A stretch of DNA of 64,000 nucleotides from Halobacillus andaensis. Its GTDB lineage: Bacteria > Bacillota > Bacilli > Bacillales > Halobacillaceae. The notes below the pieces were generated by a model, which worked only from the letters and a program-made list of their open reading frames with translations, had not been told where the DNA came from and made no database searches. The stretch covers positions 558,001 through 622,000 of the forward strand of contig NZ_BMEL01000003.1 of the NCBI RefSeq assembly GCF_014636475.1, read 5' to 3'. The translations under genes and the position numbers were made by a program. The number at the start of each line of letters is the position of its first letter. The first letter of the stretch is position 1. Shown piece after piece: positions 55,477 to 63,989 of the stretch.

Positions 55477-55488
55477 GAAACCGGTTTC
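55477..55488. promoter_or_regulatory. LacI-type operator between GH1 and GH16
   Basis: GAAACCGGTTTC, followed by GTAA. Same core as the sites upstream of the binding-protein gene at 61143 and 61274. It lies 40-51 bp before the GH16 start and suggests separate control of the secreted enzyme. Confidence 0.8.
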
Positions 55489-55507
55489 GTAAAAGGTCAA
55501 AAAAAAT

Positions 55508-56854
55508 TTAGGTAATCTCAAACCTCTTATTTTCGACCGTGTTCTTATACCAATAGTAGCTTTCTTTCCTCGTTCGTTCGAATGTGTCAAAGTTGACATG
55601 GATAATGCCAAACCTTTTCTCGTACCCTTCTGCCCATTCAAAGTTATCAAGCAGTGACCAAACGATATAGCCTTTAATCGGCACCCCTGCTTTGATGGCT
55701 CTGTGCAGAGAAGTTATATGCTGTTTTAAGTAGTCAATGCGTTCTTGGTCATTTACTTTTCCATCTTCTACACCATGATTATAGCAGGCGCCATTTTCCG
55801 TAATATAAATAGGAACGTCCCCATAGCTTTCTTTCAAATTCGTTAATGCTTTATAAAAACCATCCGCGTAAATCGGCCATCCAATGTCTGTCCTTCGATT
55901 ATCCAGAGGAATTTCCTCCACTTGAAACAACCCGGCATCCTCCTTGTAACGTCCAAGGCTCCCCGTATAATAATTGATGCCCATAAAATCAATCGGCTGA
56001 GAAATCAGGTCCAGGTCCCCTTCTTCTATTTTCAAAATGGCGTTATGCTTTTCAAAAAGCTGAATAAGTTCCTCTGGATAAGTTCCTTTAAACACTGGAT
56101 CCATAAACCATTCTTTCTGCCACAGCATTCCCCGGCGGCATGCATCTTGATCCTCAGCAGCTGGACTGAATGGTTCAAGCCAGCCAATGTTTGGCGCATA
56201 GCCAATTTCGCCATCTGGCACGAGCTCTCTAAACGACTGAACAGCCTTTCCATGTGCTGTAAGAAGATGATGAGATACATCCACAGCTGCCTGTAAGTCT
56301 GTTTTTCCGGGAGCGTGAATCCCTAAGTAATTGGATAAAAAGGACGCACACCATGGTTCATTGATAGTAATCCAGCTCTTTACTTGATCACCGAATTCCT
56401 TAAACATAGCCACCGCATATTCGTGGAAAGCATCAATCGTCGCACGGTTTTCCCACCCTCCCTTATCCTGCAGGACTTGAGGCAGATCCCAGTGATAAAG
56501 CGTAATCATCGGTTCAATATCATGATTGAGCAGCTCCTCGATCAAGTTACGGTAATAGGCGACCCCCTTTGGATTCAAGCTGCCTGTCCCTTCCGGCATA
56601 ACCCTCGACCAGGAAATCGAAAAACGATAGAGATCGACTCCCAGCTCTTTTAAATGCTGGACATCCTCTTTATATAAATGGTAACTGTTACAGGCATGGT
56701 CGCCATGATCCCCATTTTTAATGTTTCCCGGAGCGTGTGAGAAAGTATCCCAGATCGATGGGCTTCTTCCATCTTCATGAGCCGCTCCTTCAATTTGGTA
56801 GGAAGCTGTTGCTGCTCCCCACTTCAATGCTTTCGAAAATTCTATAGTTGTCAT
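55508..56854 (-). CDS. GH1 beta-glucosidase
   Basis: 448 residues. FSKALKWGAATASYQIEGAA at the N-terminus, SWITINEPWCAS (acid/base Glu) and PIYITENGACYN (nucleophile Glu), WSLLDNFEWAEGYEKRFGII near the end: the complete GH1 set. Cytoplasmic. It should hydrolyse imported laminari-oligosaccharides. Downstream of lacI and upstream of GH16 in one direction. No phosphate-binding 6-phospho-glucosidase motif was evident, in agreement with ABC rather than PTS uptake. Confidence 0.95.
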   Translation of the reverse strand: MTTIEFSKALKWGAATASYQIEGAAHEDGRSPSIWDTFSHAPGNIKNGDHGDHACNSYHLYKEDVQHLKELGVDLYRFSISWSRVMPEGTGSLNPKGVAYYRNLIEELLNHDIEPMITLYHWDLPQVLQDKGGWENRATIDAFHEYAVAMFKEFGDQVKSWITINEPWCASFLSNYLGIHAPGKTDLQAAVDVSHHLLTAHGKAVQSFRELVPDGEIGYAPNIGWLEPFSPAAEDQDACRRGMLWQKEWFMDPVFKGTYPEELIQLFEKHNAILKIEEGDLDLISQPIDFMGINYYTGSLGRYKEDAGLFQVEEIPLDNRRTDIGWPIYADGFYKALTNLKESYGDVPIYITENGACYNHGVEDGKVNDQERIDYLKQHITSLHRAIKAGVPIKGYIVWSLLDNFEWAEGYEKRFGIIHVNFDTFERTRKESYYWYKNTVENKRFEIT

Positions 56855-56888
56855 ATGATAACCTCCATTACTATCGTGTAAGAGGGAC

Positions 56889-57902
56889 CTAACCTTCTAT
56901 ACTAGATGACCGAATCACAAGTTCTGGATCCACTTTCACCGGGTGAATGTTATTATTGTCTAAAATAAGATCATTCAGCATAGTAGCAGCCAGTTTCCCT
57001 AATTTCTGTTTATCTTGTTTGACCGTTGTGAGCGGCGGGTCACTATATCGACAAGCCTCAATATCGTCACACCCAATGAGTTGAATGTCCTCTGGAACAG
57101 ACAGTCCTTTTTCCTTGATGGCTTTGAGTGCTCCAAGCGCCATCATGTCTGAAGCGGCAAAGACAGCTTGAGGTAATTCTTTCGTTTGCAAGATTTCTTT
57201 CATGGCTTCATAGCCGCTTTCCTCGAAGAAATCGCCAAATTTCACCCAATCTTCTTTTACAGGCAGTCCAAATTGCTCCATCGCGTCAACAAACCCTTGA
57301 TTACGGATCCCCGCCACAAGCGAATCCTGCTTCCCGCCTATGTAGGCGATGTTTCTTATTTGATTTAAGTAGAAATACTCCACTACTTTTAATCCGATTT
57401 TCGCGTTATCTGTCATAATATAGCTGGAATTTGGACCTTCCAGTTCAAGGTCGATGCCGATACACGGAATTTCGCTTTTAGCAATCTCATGTACAGCCTC
57501 TTCAATCTCATCCCCAGCAATAATCAAACAGCCATCGACGTGGAAGTGTTTACACCTTTCTAAATACTTACTTTCTCCCTGATAAAATTTTTCGTTCGAA
57601 AATAAAAGCAGGTCATATCCTTGTGCTCCGACTGTTTTCTTAAATGTATTCACCACTTCATTGAAAAAAGGGTGCTTAAAGTCTACATTGATTTTACCGG
57701 CATAAATCAAGCCAATTAAATTTGATTTTTTAGTGGCCAAAGATTTAGCTGAGAAAGTAGGCTGGTATTTAGTATCATTAATGATTTTATAAACTTTATT
57801 TCTAGTTGCTTCGCTGATGCCGCCATAATTGTTGATTGTTTTTGACACAGTGGCAGGAGATACACCAGCCATTTTTGCAATATCTTTTATTGTTAAATCC
57901 AT
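56889..57902 (-). CDS. LacI-family regulator of the beta-glucan operon
   Basis: 337 residues. Helix-turn-helix LTIKDIAKMAGVSPATVSKT and a binding-protein-like sensor domain (LIGLIYAGKINVDFKHPFFN ... IQLIGCDDIEACRYSDPPLT). It sits between the permease genes and GH1. The AAACCGGTTT-type palindromes at 55477, 61143 and 61274 are the likely targets. Confidence 0.93.
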   Translation of the reverse strand: MDLTIKDIAKMAGVSPATVSKTINNYGGISEATRNKVYKIINDTKYQPTFSAKSLATKKSNLIGLIYAGKINVDFKHPFFNEVVNTFKKTVGAQGYDLLLFSNEKFYQGESKYLERCKHFHVDGCLIIAGDEIEEAVHEIAKSEIPCIGIDLELEGPNSSYIMTDNAKIGLKVVEYFYLNQIRNIAYIGGKQDSLVAGIRNQGFVDAMEQFGLPVKEDWVKFGDFFEESGYEAMKEILQTKELPQAVFAASDMMALGALKAIKEKGLSVPEDIQLIGCDDIEACRYSDPPLTTVKQDKQKLGKLAATMLNDLILDNNNIHPVKVDPELVIRSSSIEG

Positions 57903-57968
57903 CTTTTTCCATCTCCTTAAGGAACCTCAATACCTTATTGTATCAACAATCGGCTAGAGTAGCATCGC

Positions 57969-58808
57969 TTATTTAATTGAACCTTCCGTAATACTGGAAA
58001 TAAACCATTTGTTGAAAATAAGAAAAATCACAATTAACGGTACCGTTGCCCAAAATACACCTGAAAGCATCATGCCGAAATCTACACGGAACGCATTGTT
58101 CAAGGAGGCGAGCGCCACTTGTAAAGTATAAGATGAAGGATCACGCAGCACCGTGAACTGCCATAAGAATTCTCCCCAGACAAGGGTGAACACAATAATT
58201 CCTAGTGTAGCAAAGGCCGGTTTAATAATCGGAAGCACAATGCTGCGGTAAATTCTGAAGTTTGAGCAGCCATCTAATTTGGCCGCTTCGATCAATTCAT
58301 CTGGGACAGATTCACTGATATACTGCCGCATGAGAAAGATGCCTAATGGGTTTAATAAGAACAAGATCCCCGCACCAAACAATGTATCGAGCCACCCTAA
58401 TTGAGAGATCAGGTAGTATTGTGGAATCAACCCTAACTGAGGAGGGATGACCATTGTAAGGAGGATACATATGAACAAAAAGTTTTTACCGGGAAATGAG
58501 AACTTAGCAAATGCAAACCCGGATAGGGAACTGATGATTAATACAAGAATCGTCACGCTCGTACATAACAGGATCGTATTCCACATCGCCTGAAAAAATG
58601 GAATCGTATCGAGTACCTTCAAAAAATTCTCCACCAGCATTCCGCCAGGCAGCAGGGTAGGAGGAACAGAATTATAAGCGGCACTTGGCTGTGTCGCCAT
58701 AACGAACATCCAGTAAAAAGGAAAAATCGACAAAATGGAAGCAAAAGCCAATAAAATATAGGCTGGTACGTTACCAGGCTTAAATCGTTTCATTCGATGT
58801 TCACTCAT
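57969..58808 (-). CDS. Sugar ABC transporter permease (MalG-type)
   Basis: 279 residues, six membrane segments from PAYILLAFASILSIFPFYWM; EAA loop IEAAKLDGCSNFRIYRSIVL. Pairs with the next gene (3-bp gap). Part of the laminari-oligosaccharide importer. No ATPase encoded nearby. Confidence 0.92.
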   Translation of the reverse strand: MSEHRMKRFKPGNVPAYILLAFASILSIFPFYWMFVMATQPSAAYNSVPPTLLPGGMLVENFLKVLDTIPFFQAMWNTILLCTSVTILVLIISSLSGFAFAKFSFPGKNFLFICILLTMVIPPQLGLIPQYYLISQLGWLDTLFGAGILFLLNPLGIFLMRQYISESVPDELIEAAKLDGCSNFRIYRSIVLPIIKPAFATLGIIVFTLVWGEFLWQFTVLRDPSSYTLQVALASLNNAFRVDFGMMLSGVFWATVPLIVIFLIFNKWFISSITEGSIK

Positions 58809-58811
58809 TTT

Positions 58812-59759
58812 TTAAGCCCCCTTCTTTCTGCGGCCGCCGCCTGATGTTAACCATGTGTTTAGAGCTGCAGCTCCAATGATGATAACGAGTAATAAAATCG
58901 CTGTCGCTGAAGCTGTACCGAATGAACCTAAGTTAAAGGCATCTCTATATAAGTACATAACAACTGTCATCGCTTCATCACGTGTAAAGGCAGAACTGCC
59001 TAGAAACACAGTAGGTTCAGCAAACAACTGAAGCGCACCTACCGTCGACATAAATACAGTCAGTAAAATGAATGGCTTCAATAAAGGAATTGTAATATGA
59101 ATGAACTGTTGAACTTTACCAGCTCCATCAATTGTCGCCGCTTCATACAAATGTTTCGGAATACTTTGCAGACCTGCTAAGTAAATAATCGTGTTATAGC
59201 CCACCCAGCGCCAGAAGACCATGAGGGAAATCGCGAATTTCGCTCCCCATTCTGACGTTTTCCAGCTTACCGGATCAATACCGAACCAACCCATCACATA
59301 GTTTGCGAGCGCCGTTTCATTGCTGCTGAAGAACACACCAAACACTAATGCCACAGCTACCATAGAGGTGATATAAGGCATAAAGATCGTTACTCTAAAA
59401 AAATTAGTAAATCGGATCGCCGCCATATTTAAGAAAACTGCCAGAATAAGACCGACGACCAGCTGGGGCGCCGTTCCCATCAACCCCATAATGACAGTGT
59501 TATACAAGGACTTCCAAAATAACGGATCTTGAAGGACAACCGTAAAGTTTCTCAACCCTACAAAATTCATTTCCCCAAGTCCATTCCATTCTTGAAAAGC
59601 TAGAACGATACTAAATACGGCCGGATAAAGACCAATAATTCCAAATATGATAAAGAAAGGAGCAACATACAAATAACCAGAGAGCATATCTTTCTTTTTT
59701 TCAGACATTCGGCTGGCTTTTGAAGAGGAGACATACTGCTGTTTTTCGACATTTTCCAC
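58812..59759 (-). CDS. Sugar ABC transporter permease (MalF-type)
   Basis: 315 residues from a GTG at 59759. The ATG at 59777 lies upstream of, and its codons contain, the AGGAGGT ribosome site, which is spaced correctly only for the GTG. Membrane segments start LSGYLYVAPFFIIFGIIGLY. EAA loop YEAATIDGAGKVQQFIHITI. Confidence 0.9.
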   Translation of the reverse strand: MENVEKQQYVSSSKASRMSEKKKDMLSGYLYVAPFFIIFGIIGLYPAVFSIVLAFQEWNGLGEMNFVGLRNFTVVLQDPLFWKSLYNTVIMGLMGTAPQLVVGLILAVFLNMAAIRFTNFFRVTIFMPYITSMVAVALVFGVFFSSNETALANYVMGWFGIDPVSWKTSEWGAKFAISLMVFWRWVGYNTIIYLAGLQSIPKHLYEAATIDGAGKVQQFIHITIPLLKPFILLTVFMSTVGALQLFAEPTVFLGSSAFTRDEAMTVVMYLYRDAFNLGSFGTASATAILLLVIIIGAAALNTWLTSGGGRRKKGA

Positions 59760-59782
59760 TTTTCTACCTCCTGTCATATGTA

Positions 59783-59811
59783 AGGGCCAGACTAAGAAAT
59801 CATCCGGCCCT
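59783..59811 (-). terminator. Intercistronic hairpin after the binding-protein gene
   Basis: AGGGCC (59783-59788) and GGCCCT (59806-59811) with no T-run. It lies between the binding protein and the permease genes, where such hairpins usually lower downstream expression relative to the binding protein. Confidence 0.6.
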
Positions 59812-59819
59812 ACAGTAAA

Positions 59820-61094
59820 CTATCGATCAAGTAGCCCTTCGATACGCTCTACAGCTTCTTCCCATTCTTGCTCCGGATCTCCGCCCTCTTGAACGTTTCT
59901 AAGTGCAGTTAACACTTCATTATTAACCGTTACATACTTTGGTCCTTTATAAACTTCTGGAATCTCTTCAGCTGCTTCAGCAAAGTATTCCGCCGTGTTT
60001 TGTCCACCAAAATATTCATCAGAGTTTGACGTGAATTCTTCCATTTCATACACTTCTGGGGTAGAAGGGAAAAGTCCACTCTCAGTGAAAGACTTCATTT
60101 GATTTTCTGGTGACAGAAGCCACTTGGAAAACTCATACGCTTCTTCACTGTGTTCTGTCTCACCAGGAATCGCTACGTATGATCCTCCCCAGTTCCCAGC
60201 AAACTGACTTGGAAGAGTTGTCACACGCCAGTCTCCGGAAGCTTCAGGTGCATTCTCCGTCATATAGCCCTTCAGCCAAGCCGGAGCCATTTCAACGCCG
60301 AAACTTCCTTTATTCAAAGCATCTCCCCATTCAGGCGTCCACATTTCAAAGTCGCTGACGTACCCTTGCTCATGTAACTCTACTGCATAATCATAAGCAT
60401 TTTTCACACCATCTTCTTCTTCAATAACTAGTTCGCCATCACGATTAAAATAGCTCACTTCTAATGCATCCATATTTGCACGAAAAGCCATTTCCATACT
60501 GTCTACCATTGGTTTATCTGTAGCCTCTAACACTGCACCAGCAGCTTCCGCAAAAGCTTCAGGCGAGGAAATTAATTCACTTACTTCATCAGGATCTGTA
60601 GGAAGGTCTGCATTTTCAAACACTTCAGTATGGTAGTACATCGCTTTTGGTCCGATATCAGTTGGAAGTCCGAACAGGAAATCACCTTCCTGATTTTCAG
60701 CCATATTCCATTTCCAATCTAAGTATTGATCCTGAATCTCTTCAGCACCTAAATCATACAAGTTAGTAAATCGATCTTGAGCTTCCCTGTATCGATCAAG
60801 CTGATCTACTTCGATCATCGTTAAATCAGGGGCTCCTGAACCTGCAGATATAGCAGTAAAAAGACTGTTGTGATGATCTTCTAATTCAGATGTTTTAATA
60901 TTAATTTTCACATCGGGATTTTCTTCTTCGTACGCTTCAGCTAAATCTTCATAATTCGTTGCTCCGAACACCCAGAAATCCAATGTCACATCATTTCCCT
61001 CACCCGAGGCTGAATCATCCCCTCCATTACAAGCAAAAAGAAATGCACTCATACTAACCAGTGAGGCTAAAAGCAAACTTTTCTTCATTTTCAT
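59820..61094 (-). CDS. Sugar-binding lipoprotein (laminari-oligosaccharide importer)
   Basis: 424 residues. Lipobox in LLASLVSMSAFLFACNGG. VTLDFWVFGATNYEDLAEAY at the mature start and APAWLKGYMTENAPEASGDW in the middle are typical of SBP_bac_1. First gene of the operon behind the promoter at 61203-61231. The substrate is inferred from the GH1 and GH16 neighbours. Confidence 0.93.
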   Translation of the reverse strand: MKMKKSLLLASLVSMSAFLFACNGGDDSASGEGNDVTLDFWVFGATNYEDLAEAYEEENPDVKINIKTSELEDHHNSLFTAISAGSGAPDLTMIEVDQLDRYREAQDRFTNLYDLGAEEIQDQYLDWKWNMAENQEGDFLFGLPTDIGPKAMYYHTEVFENADLPTDPDEVSELISSPEAFAEAAGAVLEATDKPMVDSMEMAFRANMDALEVSYFNRDGELVIEEEDGVKNAYDYAVELHEQGYVSDFEMWTPEWGDALNKGSFGVEMAPAWLKGYMTENAPEASGDWRVTTLPSQFAGNWGGSYVAIPGETEHSEEAYEFSKWLLSPENQMKSFTESGLFPSTPEVYEMEEFTSNSDEYFGGQNTAEYFAEAAEEIPEVYKGPKYVTVNNEVLTALRNVQEGGDPEQEWEEAVERIEGLLDR

Positions 61095-61142
61095 TACGTC
61101 TTTCCTCCTCCAAAATGATCACCCCAAGAAACAAGCGCCACA

Positions 61143-61164
61143 TTAACGAAACCGGTTTCGTTAA
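61143..61164. promoter_or_regulatory. 22-bp perfect palindromic LacI operator
   Basis: Perfect palindrome; half-site TTAACGAAACC. It lies in the leader, about 30-50 nt downstream of the expected transcription start, where bound repressor would block elongation. Confidence 0.88.
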
Positions 61165-61202
61165 TCGTCAAAAAAAATCAAATGATTTGTAAACTTAAGT
61201 TG

Positions 61203-61231
61203 ATTATAAGGGTATATGTATCCGTTTTCAA
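61203..61231 (-). promoter_or_regulatory. Promoter of the beta-glucan operon
   Basis: Minus strand TTGAAA (61226-61231), 17-bp spacer, TATAAT (61203-61208): a near-consensus sigma-A promoter flanked by palindromes on both sides. Confidence 0.85.
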
Positions 61232-61273
61232 GTTATTTTTACAAAAATCTTCACTTTTATTATATTTTCTAGT

Positions 61274-61283
61274 AAACCGGTTT
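61274..61283. promoter_or_regulatory. Upstream LacI-type half-symmetric operator
   Basis: AAACCGGTTT followed by CGTAA. It sits about 43-52 bp upstream of the -35 and could allow looping with the leader operator. Confidence 0.75.
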
Positions 61284-61337
61284 CGTAAATGCGCATAATG
61301 TCATGGATGAATAGGACGTTTGTTGGCACAACAATTA

Positions 61338-61351
61338 TGGAAACGCTAACA
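61338..61351. promoter_or_regulatory. cre-like (CcpA) site
   Basis: TGGAAACGCTAACA fits the catabolite-responsive element pattern well. It lies between the beta-glucan operon and the ncRNA promoter, 40 bp upstream of the ncRNA -10, so either transcript may be affected. Confidence 0.55.
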
Positions 61352-61387
61352 TTATTAAAGAAACCTCTATACCTTTTGGTCTTCTAG

Positions 61388-61396
61388 TGGTATAAT
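61388..61396 (+). promoter_or_regulatory. Extended -10 promoter of the structured RNA
   Basis: TGGTATAAT: consensus -10 (61391-61396) with the TG extension. No good -35 is visible, as expected for extended -10 promoters. Transcription should start near 61402. Confidence 0.75.
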
Positions 61397-61401
61397 CAAG
61401 G

Positions 61402-61869
61402 TGTAAAGAAGATAAAAACAAATCGATTAAACAACTTAGGTGGCTCAACCATCGTGAATTCGTTTCTTAACGAATCGTATGATGGTCATAAAAGGGAACA
61501 CAAAACCTGTGTAGGGAATGGGAAAAGCCCTGTATTCAGGCCATCCGGACGGCTCTCTATGCTCCATCTATTGTAGAGAGTGAGTTTACTTGTAAGACAA
61601 TGACCCCAATAGGAGGAGTTAGTGATTTCCTATAGAGGTAGTCAAACAAATTACAAGGTATCATTTCTTATGAAGAAGTTTTATTAAAACTTCTTAGAAA
61701 ATGGATGAAAAATTGGACTTAACCAAGGACAGAAGGAAACGAATTCTTAAGAATTATCCTTCCAGGTAGAGTTGAAAAAATGTAAGATCGTGGATGATTC
61801 TTACATGGTTGGGTCACCTAAGTTGTTTATCTTCCCCTAGCACCCCCTCCGGTGGTAGGCTTTTTTTTT
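61402..61869 (+). ncRNA. Large structured RNA of unknown class
   Basis: No open frame of note. The ends 61429-61452 and 61805-61828 form a continuous 24-bp stem with two G-U pairs. A further 6 bp (61408-61413 with 61829-61834) extends it past a bulge. Inside are hairpins at 61448-61486, 61553-61580 (CTCTCTA/TAGAGAG), 61609-61633 (ATAGGA/TCCTAT), 61673-61695, 61732-61762 (with AATTCTTAAGAATT) and 61780-61806 (ATGTAAGA/TCTTACAT). It has its own promoter and terminator. RNase P, tmRNA, SRP, 6S, T-box and the common riboswitch consensus sequences were not recognised. A known large class such as OLE cannot be excluded without a covariance search. Confidence 0.75.
61836..61869 (+). terminator. Terminator of the structured RNA
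   Basis: CCTAGCACC (61836-61844) and GGTGGTAGG (61851-61859) pair with one mismatch, loop CCCTCC, then nine T. Confidence 0.88.
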
Positions 61870-61951
61870 ATCTACTCGACAAGCAATTGGTAATGAAGCT
61901 GACTATTGGTGGAGAGGGAACATTCTTATAACCTCTACCTGCCCTACTTGT

Positions 61952-61990
61952 AAAGGATTGAATCGGATAACATTTCCGTTCAATCCTTTT
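61952..61990 (+). terminator. Second terminator upstream of phoD
   Basis: AAAGGATTGAATCGG and CCGTTCAATCCTTT pair, then TTTTTTG. No coding frame lies between it and the preceding terminator (61870-61951); it may back up the structured RNA or end an unseen short transcript. Confidence 0.85.
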
Positions 61991-62144
61991 TTGTTATTTA
62001 TTATTAAATCCTTGTAAACATATTCAGGAAATAAAGACTACATATCACTCTCTCTTAAGCAATACTTGAAGATCATTTATCCCATAATTAGACAGTTCTC
62101 CTTCGATCTTCCTATGAAACATGGTTTACTTTTCCATTTATTAC

Positions 62145-62186
62145 TTTACATTAATTAACATCTAATTAAAACTCGGCCCCTATAAT
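62145..62186 (+). promoter_or_regulatory. phoD: PhoP-box-like repeats and promoter of phoD
   Basis: Three TT(A/T)A(C/A)A-type hexamers with 10-11-bp period (62145-62150, 62155-62160, 62166-62171) precede a consensus TATAAT at 62181-62186. This matches PhoP-activated promoters. Nothing else is seen in 61991-62144. Confidence 0.75.
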
Positions 62187-62229
62187 AGCAGTTGTTCAAA
62201 CCTAGCAATCTAGAAAGGGGCATAATTGT

Positions 62230-63978
62230 ATGGCTAAGGAACAATCGATCAATGACCTTATTCACCGTTTAAACGAAGAAACATTACACAAAGATCTGGA
62301 TCGACGTGATTTTCTTCAGGGAGCTGGGAAAGTAGCCGGTCTCTCATTAGGAATGGTGATCGCTCAGTCCATGGGAGGTGTCAGTGTTGATGCAGAGGAG
62401 GAAAGCTTCAACAGCTACCCCTTTACCCTGGGTGTAGCTTCTGGTGATCCGCTGTCTGACAGCGTCATTTTATGGACGAGGCTGGCCATCGATCCTTTAC
62501 ATGGCGGAGGAATGCCGAATCGCACCATTTCTGTACGATGGGAAATCGCGAAGGATGAGAATTTTCGCCAGCTCGTTCAACGGGGCACAGAAATGGCAAG
62601 CCCTGAACTTGCTCATTCGGTCCACGTCGATGCGAACGGACTGGAATCCGACACTTCTTACTTCTTCCGATTTAAAGTCGGTCAAGACTACTCCCCTGTT
62701 GGTAAAACAAAAACATTACCAGCTTCCGGGGCGTCTGTGAGCAGTCTTTCATTCGCTTTTGCTTCCTGTCAGCAATATGAACATGGCTACTATACCGCTT
62801 ATAAACACATGGCAAAAGAGGACCTGGATCTGGTGTTTCATCTTGGTGACTATATTTATGAGTACGGACCGGATGAATATGTGGCGAGTACGGGAAACGT
62901 CCGCACGCATAAAGGTCCGGAAATAAGATCATTAGAGGATTACCGTAACCGTCATGCACAGTATCGTACCGATAAAGACCTTCAATCCGCTCATGCAGCG
63001 TTTCCTTGGATTGTCACCTGGGATGACCATGAAGTGGAAAACAATTATGCCAATGATATTCCGGAAAAAGATCAATCGGTTGAGGAATTTGTAAAGCGTC
63101 GGATAGCGGCTTACCAAGCCTATTACGAACACATGCCTCTTCGTCAGTCGTCAATGCCTAACGGAGCTGATATGCAATTGTATCGTCATTTCTCCTATGG
63201 CGACCTGGCGAATTTTTATGTGCTCGACACTCGGCAGTACCGATCCGACCAAGCCAATGGAGACCAAAGCTCACCACAAACCCATGAATCACTAGACCCG
63301 TCTCGCACGCTGCTCGGGGATCAACAGGAACAGTGGCTGCTCGATCATCTTGATCAATCTCACTCTCATTGGAATGTACTGGCGCAGCAAATCTTTTTCG
63401 CGAAAAGAAACTACGGACCCAGCCCGGAAGAACCGCTGTACAGTATGGATGGCTGGGATGGCTACATACCTGCCCGGCAGCGCATCATTGACTTCGCTAA
63501 CGAAAAAGACATGGATAACTTGATTGTACTAACCGGAGATGTCCATGCGAATTGGAGCTCTAACCTGCTGGCTGACTTCGATGACTTAACGTCTCGTATT
63601 TTAGGTGCTGAATTTGTTGGTACCTCTATTACATCTGGTGGAAACGGTGCTGATAAGCGGGCCGATACCGACAGAATTCTAAAGCAGAACGAACACATTC
63701 AATTTTTTAATGATTATCGAGGCTATGTCAGATGTGAAGTTACGTCGACGAGCTGGAAAACAGACTATCGTGTCCTCCCTTTCGTATCTCAGCCTGGTGC
63801 CGATGTATCAACTCGTGCCTCCTTCGTCTATGAAAAGGATCAGTCCGGCCTGAAGGAAGTATCGGCTACCGTTGTACCGGAAGGAAAAGCGTCATCCAGT
63901 GAAGTCGAGGAAGATCGTCATCACGCGCACAACCGAGCTCACAACAAGCAGATGAAAAAACAAAAACAACCGAATTAA
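62230..63978 (+). CDS. phoD: Alkaline phosphatase D (Tat-exported phosphodiesterase/phosphatase)
   Basis: 582 residues; AGAAAGGGG before ATG. Twin-Arg signal DRRDFLQGAGKVAGLSLGMV. PhoD core: FTLGVASGDPLSDSVILWTR, FHLGDYIYEYG (metal ligands), IVTWDDHEVENNYANDI and VLTGDVHANWSS. The C-terminal tail is His/Lys-rich. It hydrolyses phosphate esters, including wall teichoic acid, outside the cell. The PhoP-box-like promoter and the start of a possible tat gene behind it match the B. subtilis phoD-tatAd-tatCd order. Confidence 0.95.
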   Translation: MAKEQSINDLIHRLNEETLHKDLDRRDFLQGAGKVAGLSLGMVIAQSMGGVSVDAEEESFNSYPFTLGVASGDPLSDSVILWTRLAIDPLHGGGMPNRTISVRWEIAKDENFRQLVQRGTEMASPELAHSVHVDANGLESDTSYFFRFKVGQDYSPVGKTKTLPASGASVSSLSFAFASCQQYEHGYYTAYKHMAKEDLDLVFHLGDYIYEYGPDEYVASTGNVRTHKGPEIRSLEDYRNRHAQYRTDKDLQSAHAAFPWIVTWDDHEVENNYANDIPEKDQSVEEFVKRRIAAYQAYYEHMPLRQSSMPNGADMQLYRHFSYGDLANFYVLDTRQYRSDQANGDQSSPQTHESLDPSRTLLGDQQEQWLLDHLDQSHSHWNVLAQQIFFAKRNYGPSPEEPLYSMDGWDGYIPARQRIIDFANEKDMDNLIVLTGDVHANWSSNLLADFDDLTSRILGAEFVGTSITSGGNGADKRADTDRILKQNEHIQFFNDYRGYVRCEVTSTSWKTDYRVLPFVSQPGADVSTRASFVYEKDQSGLKEVSATVVPEGKASSSEVEEDRHHAHNRAHNKQMKKQKQPN

Positions 63979-63989
63979 AGGAGTAACCT

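Noticed and set aside
55438-55650. Upstream extension of the GH16 frame
   Set aside because: It overlaps the GH1 stop and operator, has no ribosome site at its first ATG and places the signal peptide internally; the TTG at 55437 has AAGGAGGAG.
61402-61869. Structured RNA as RNase P, tmRNA, SRP RNA or a riboswitch
   Set aside because: The signatures GAGGAAAGTCC (RNase P), a tRNA-like 3' end with GGTTCGATTC (tmRNA), the SRP domain and aptamer cores were not found, and the RNA ends in a terminator without a gene.
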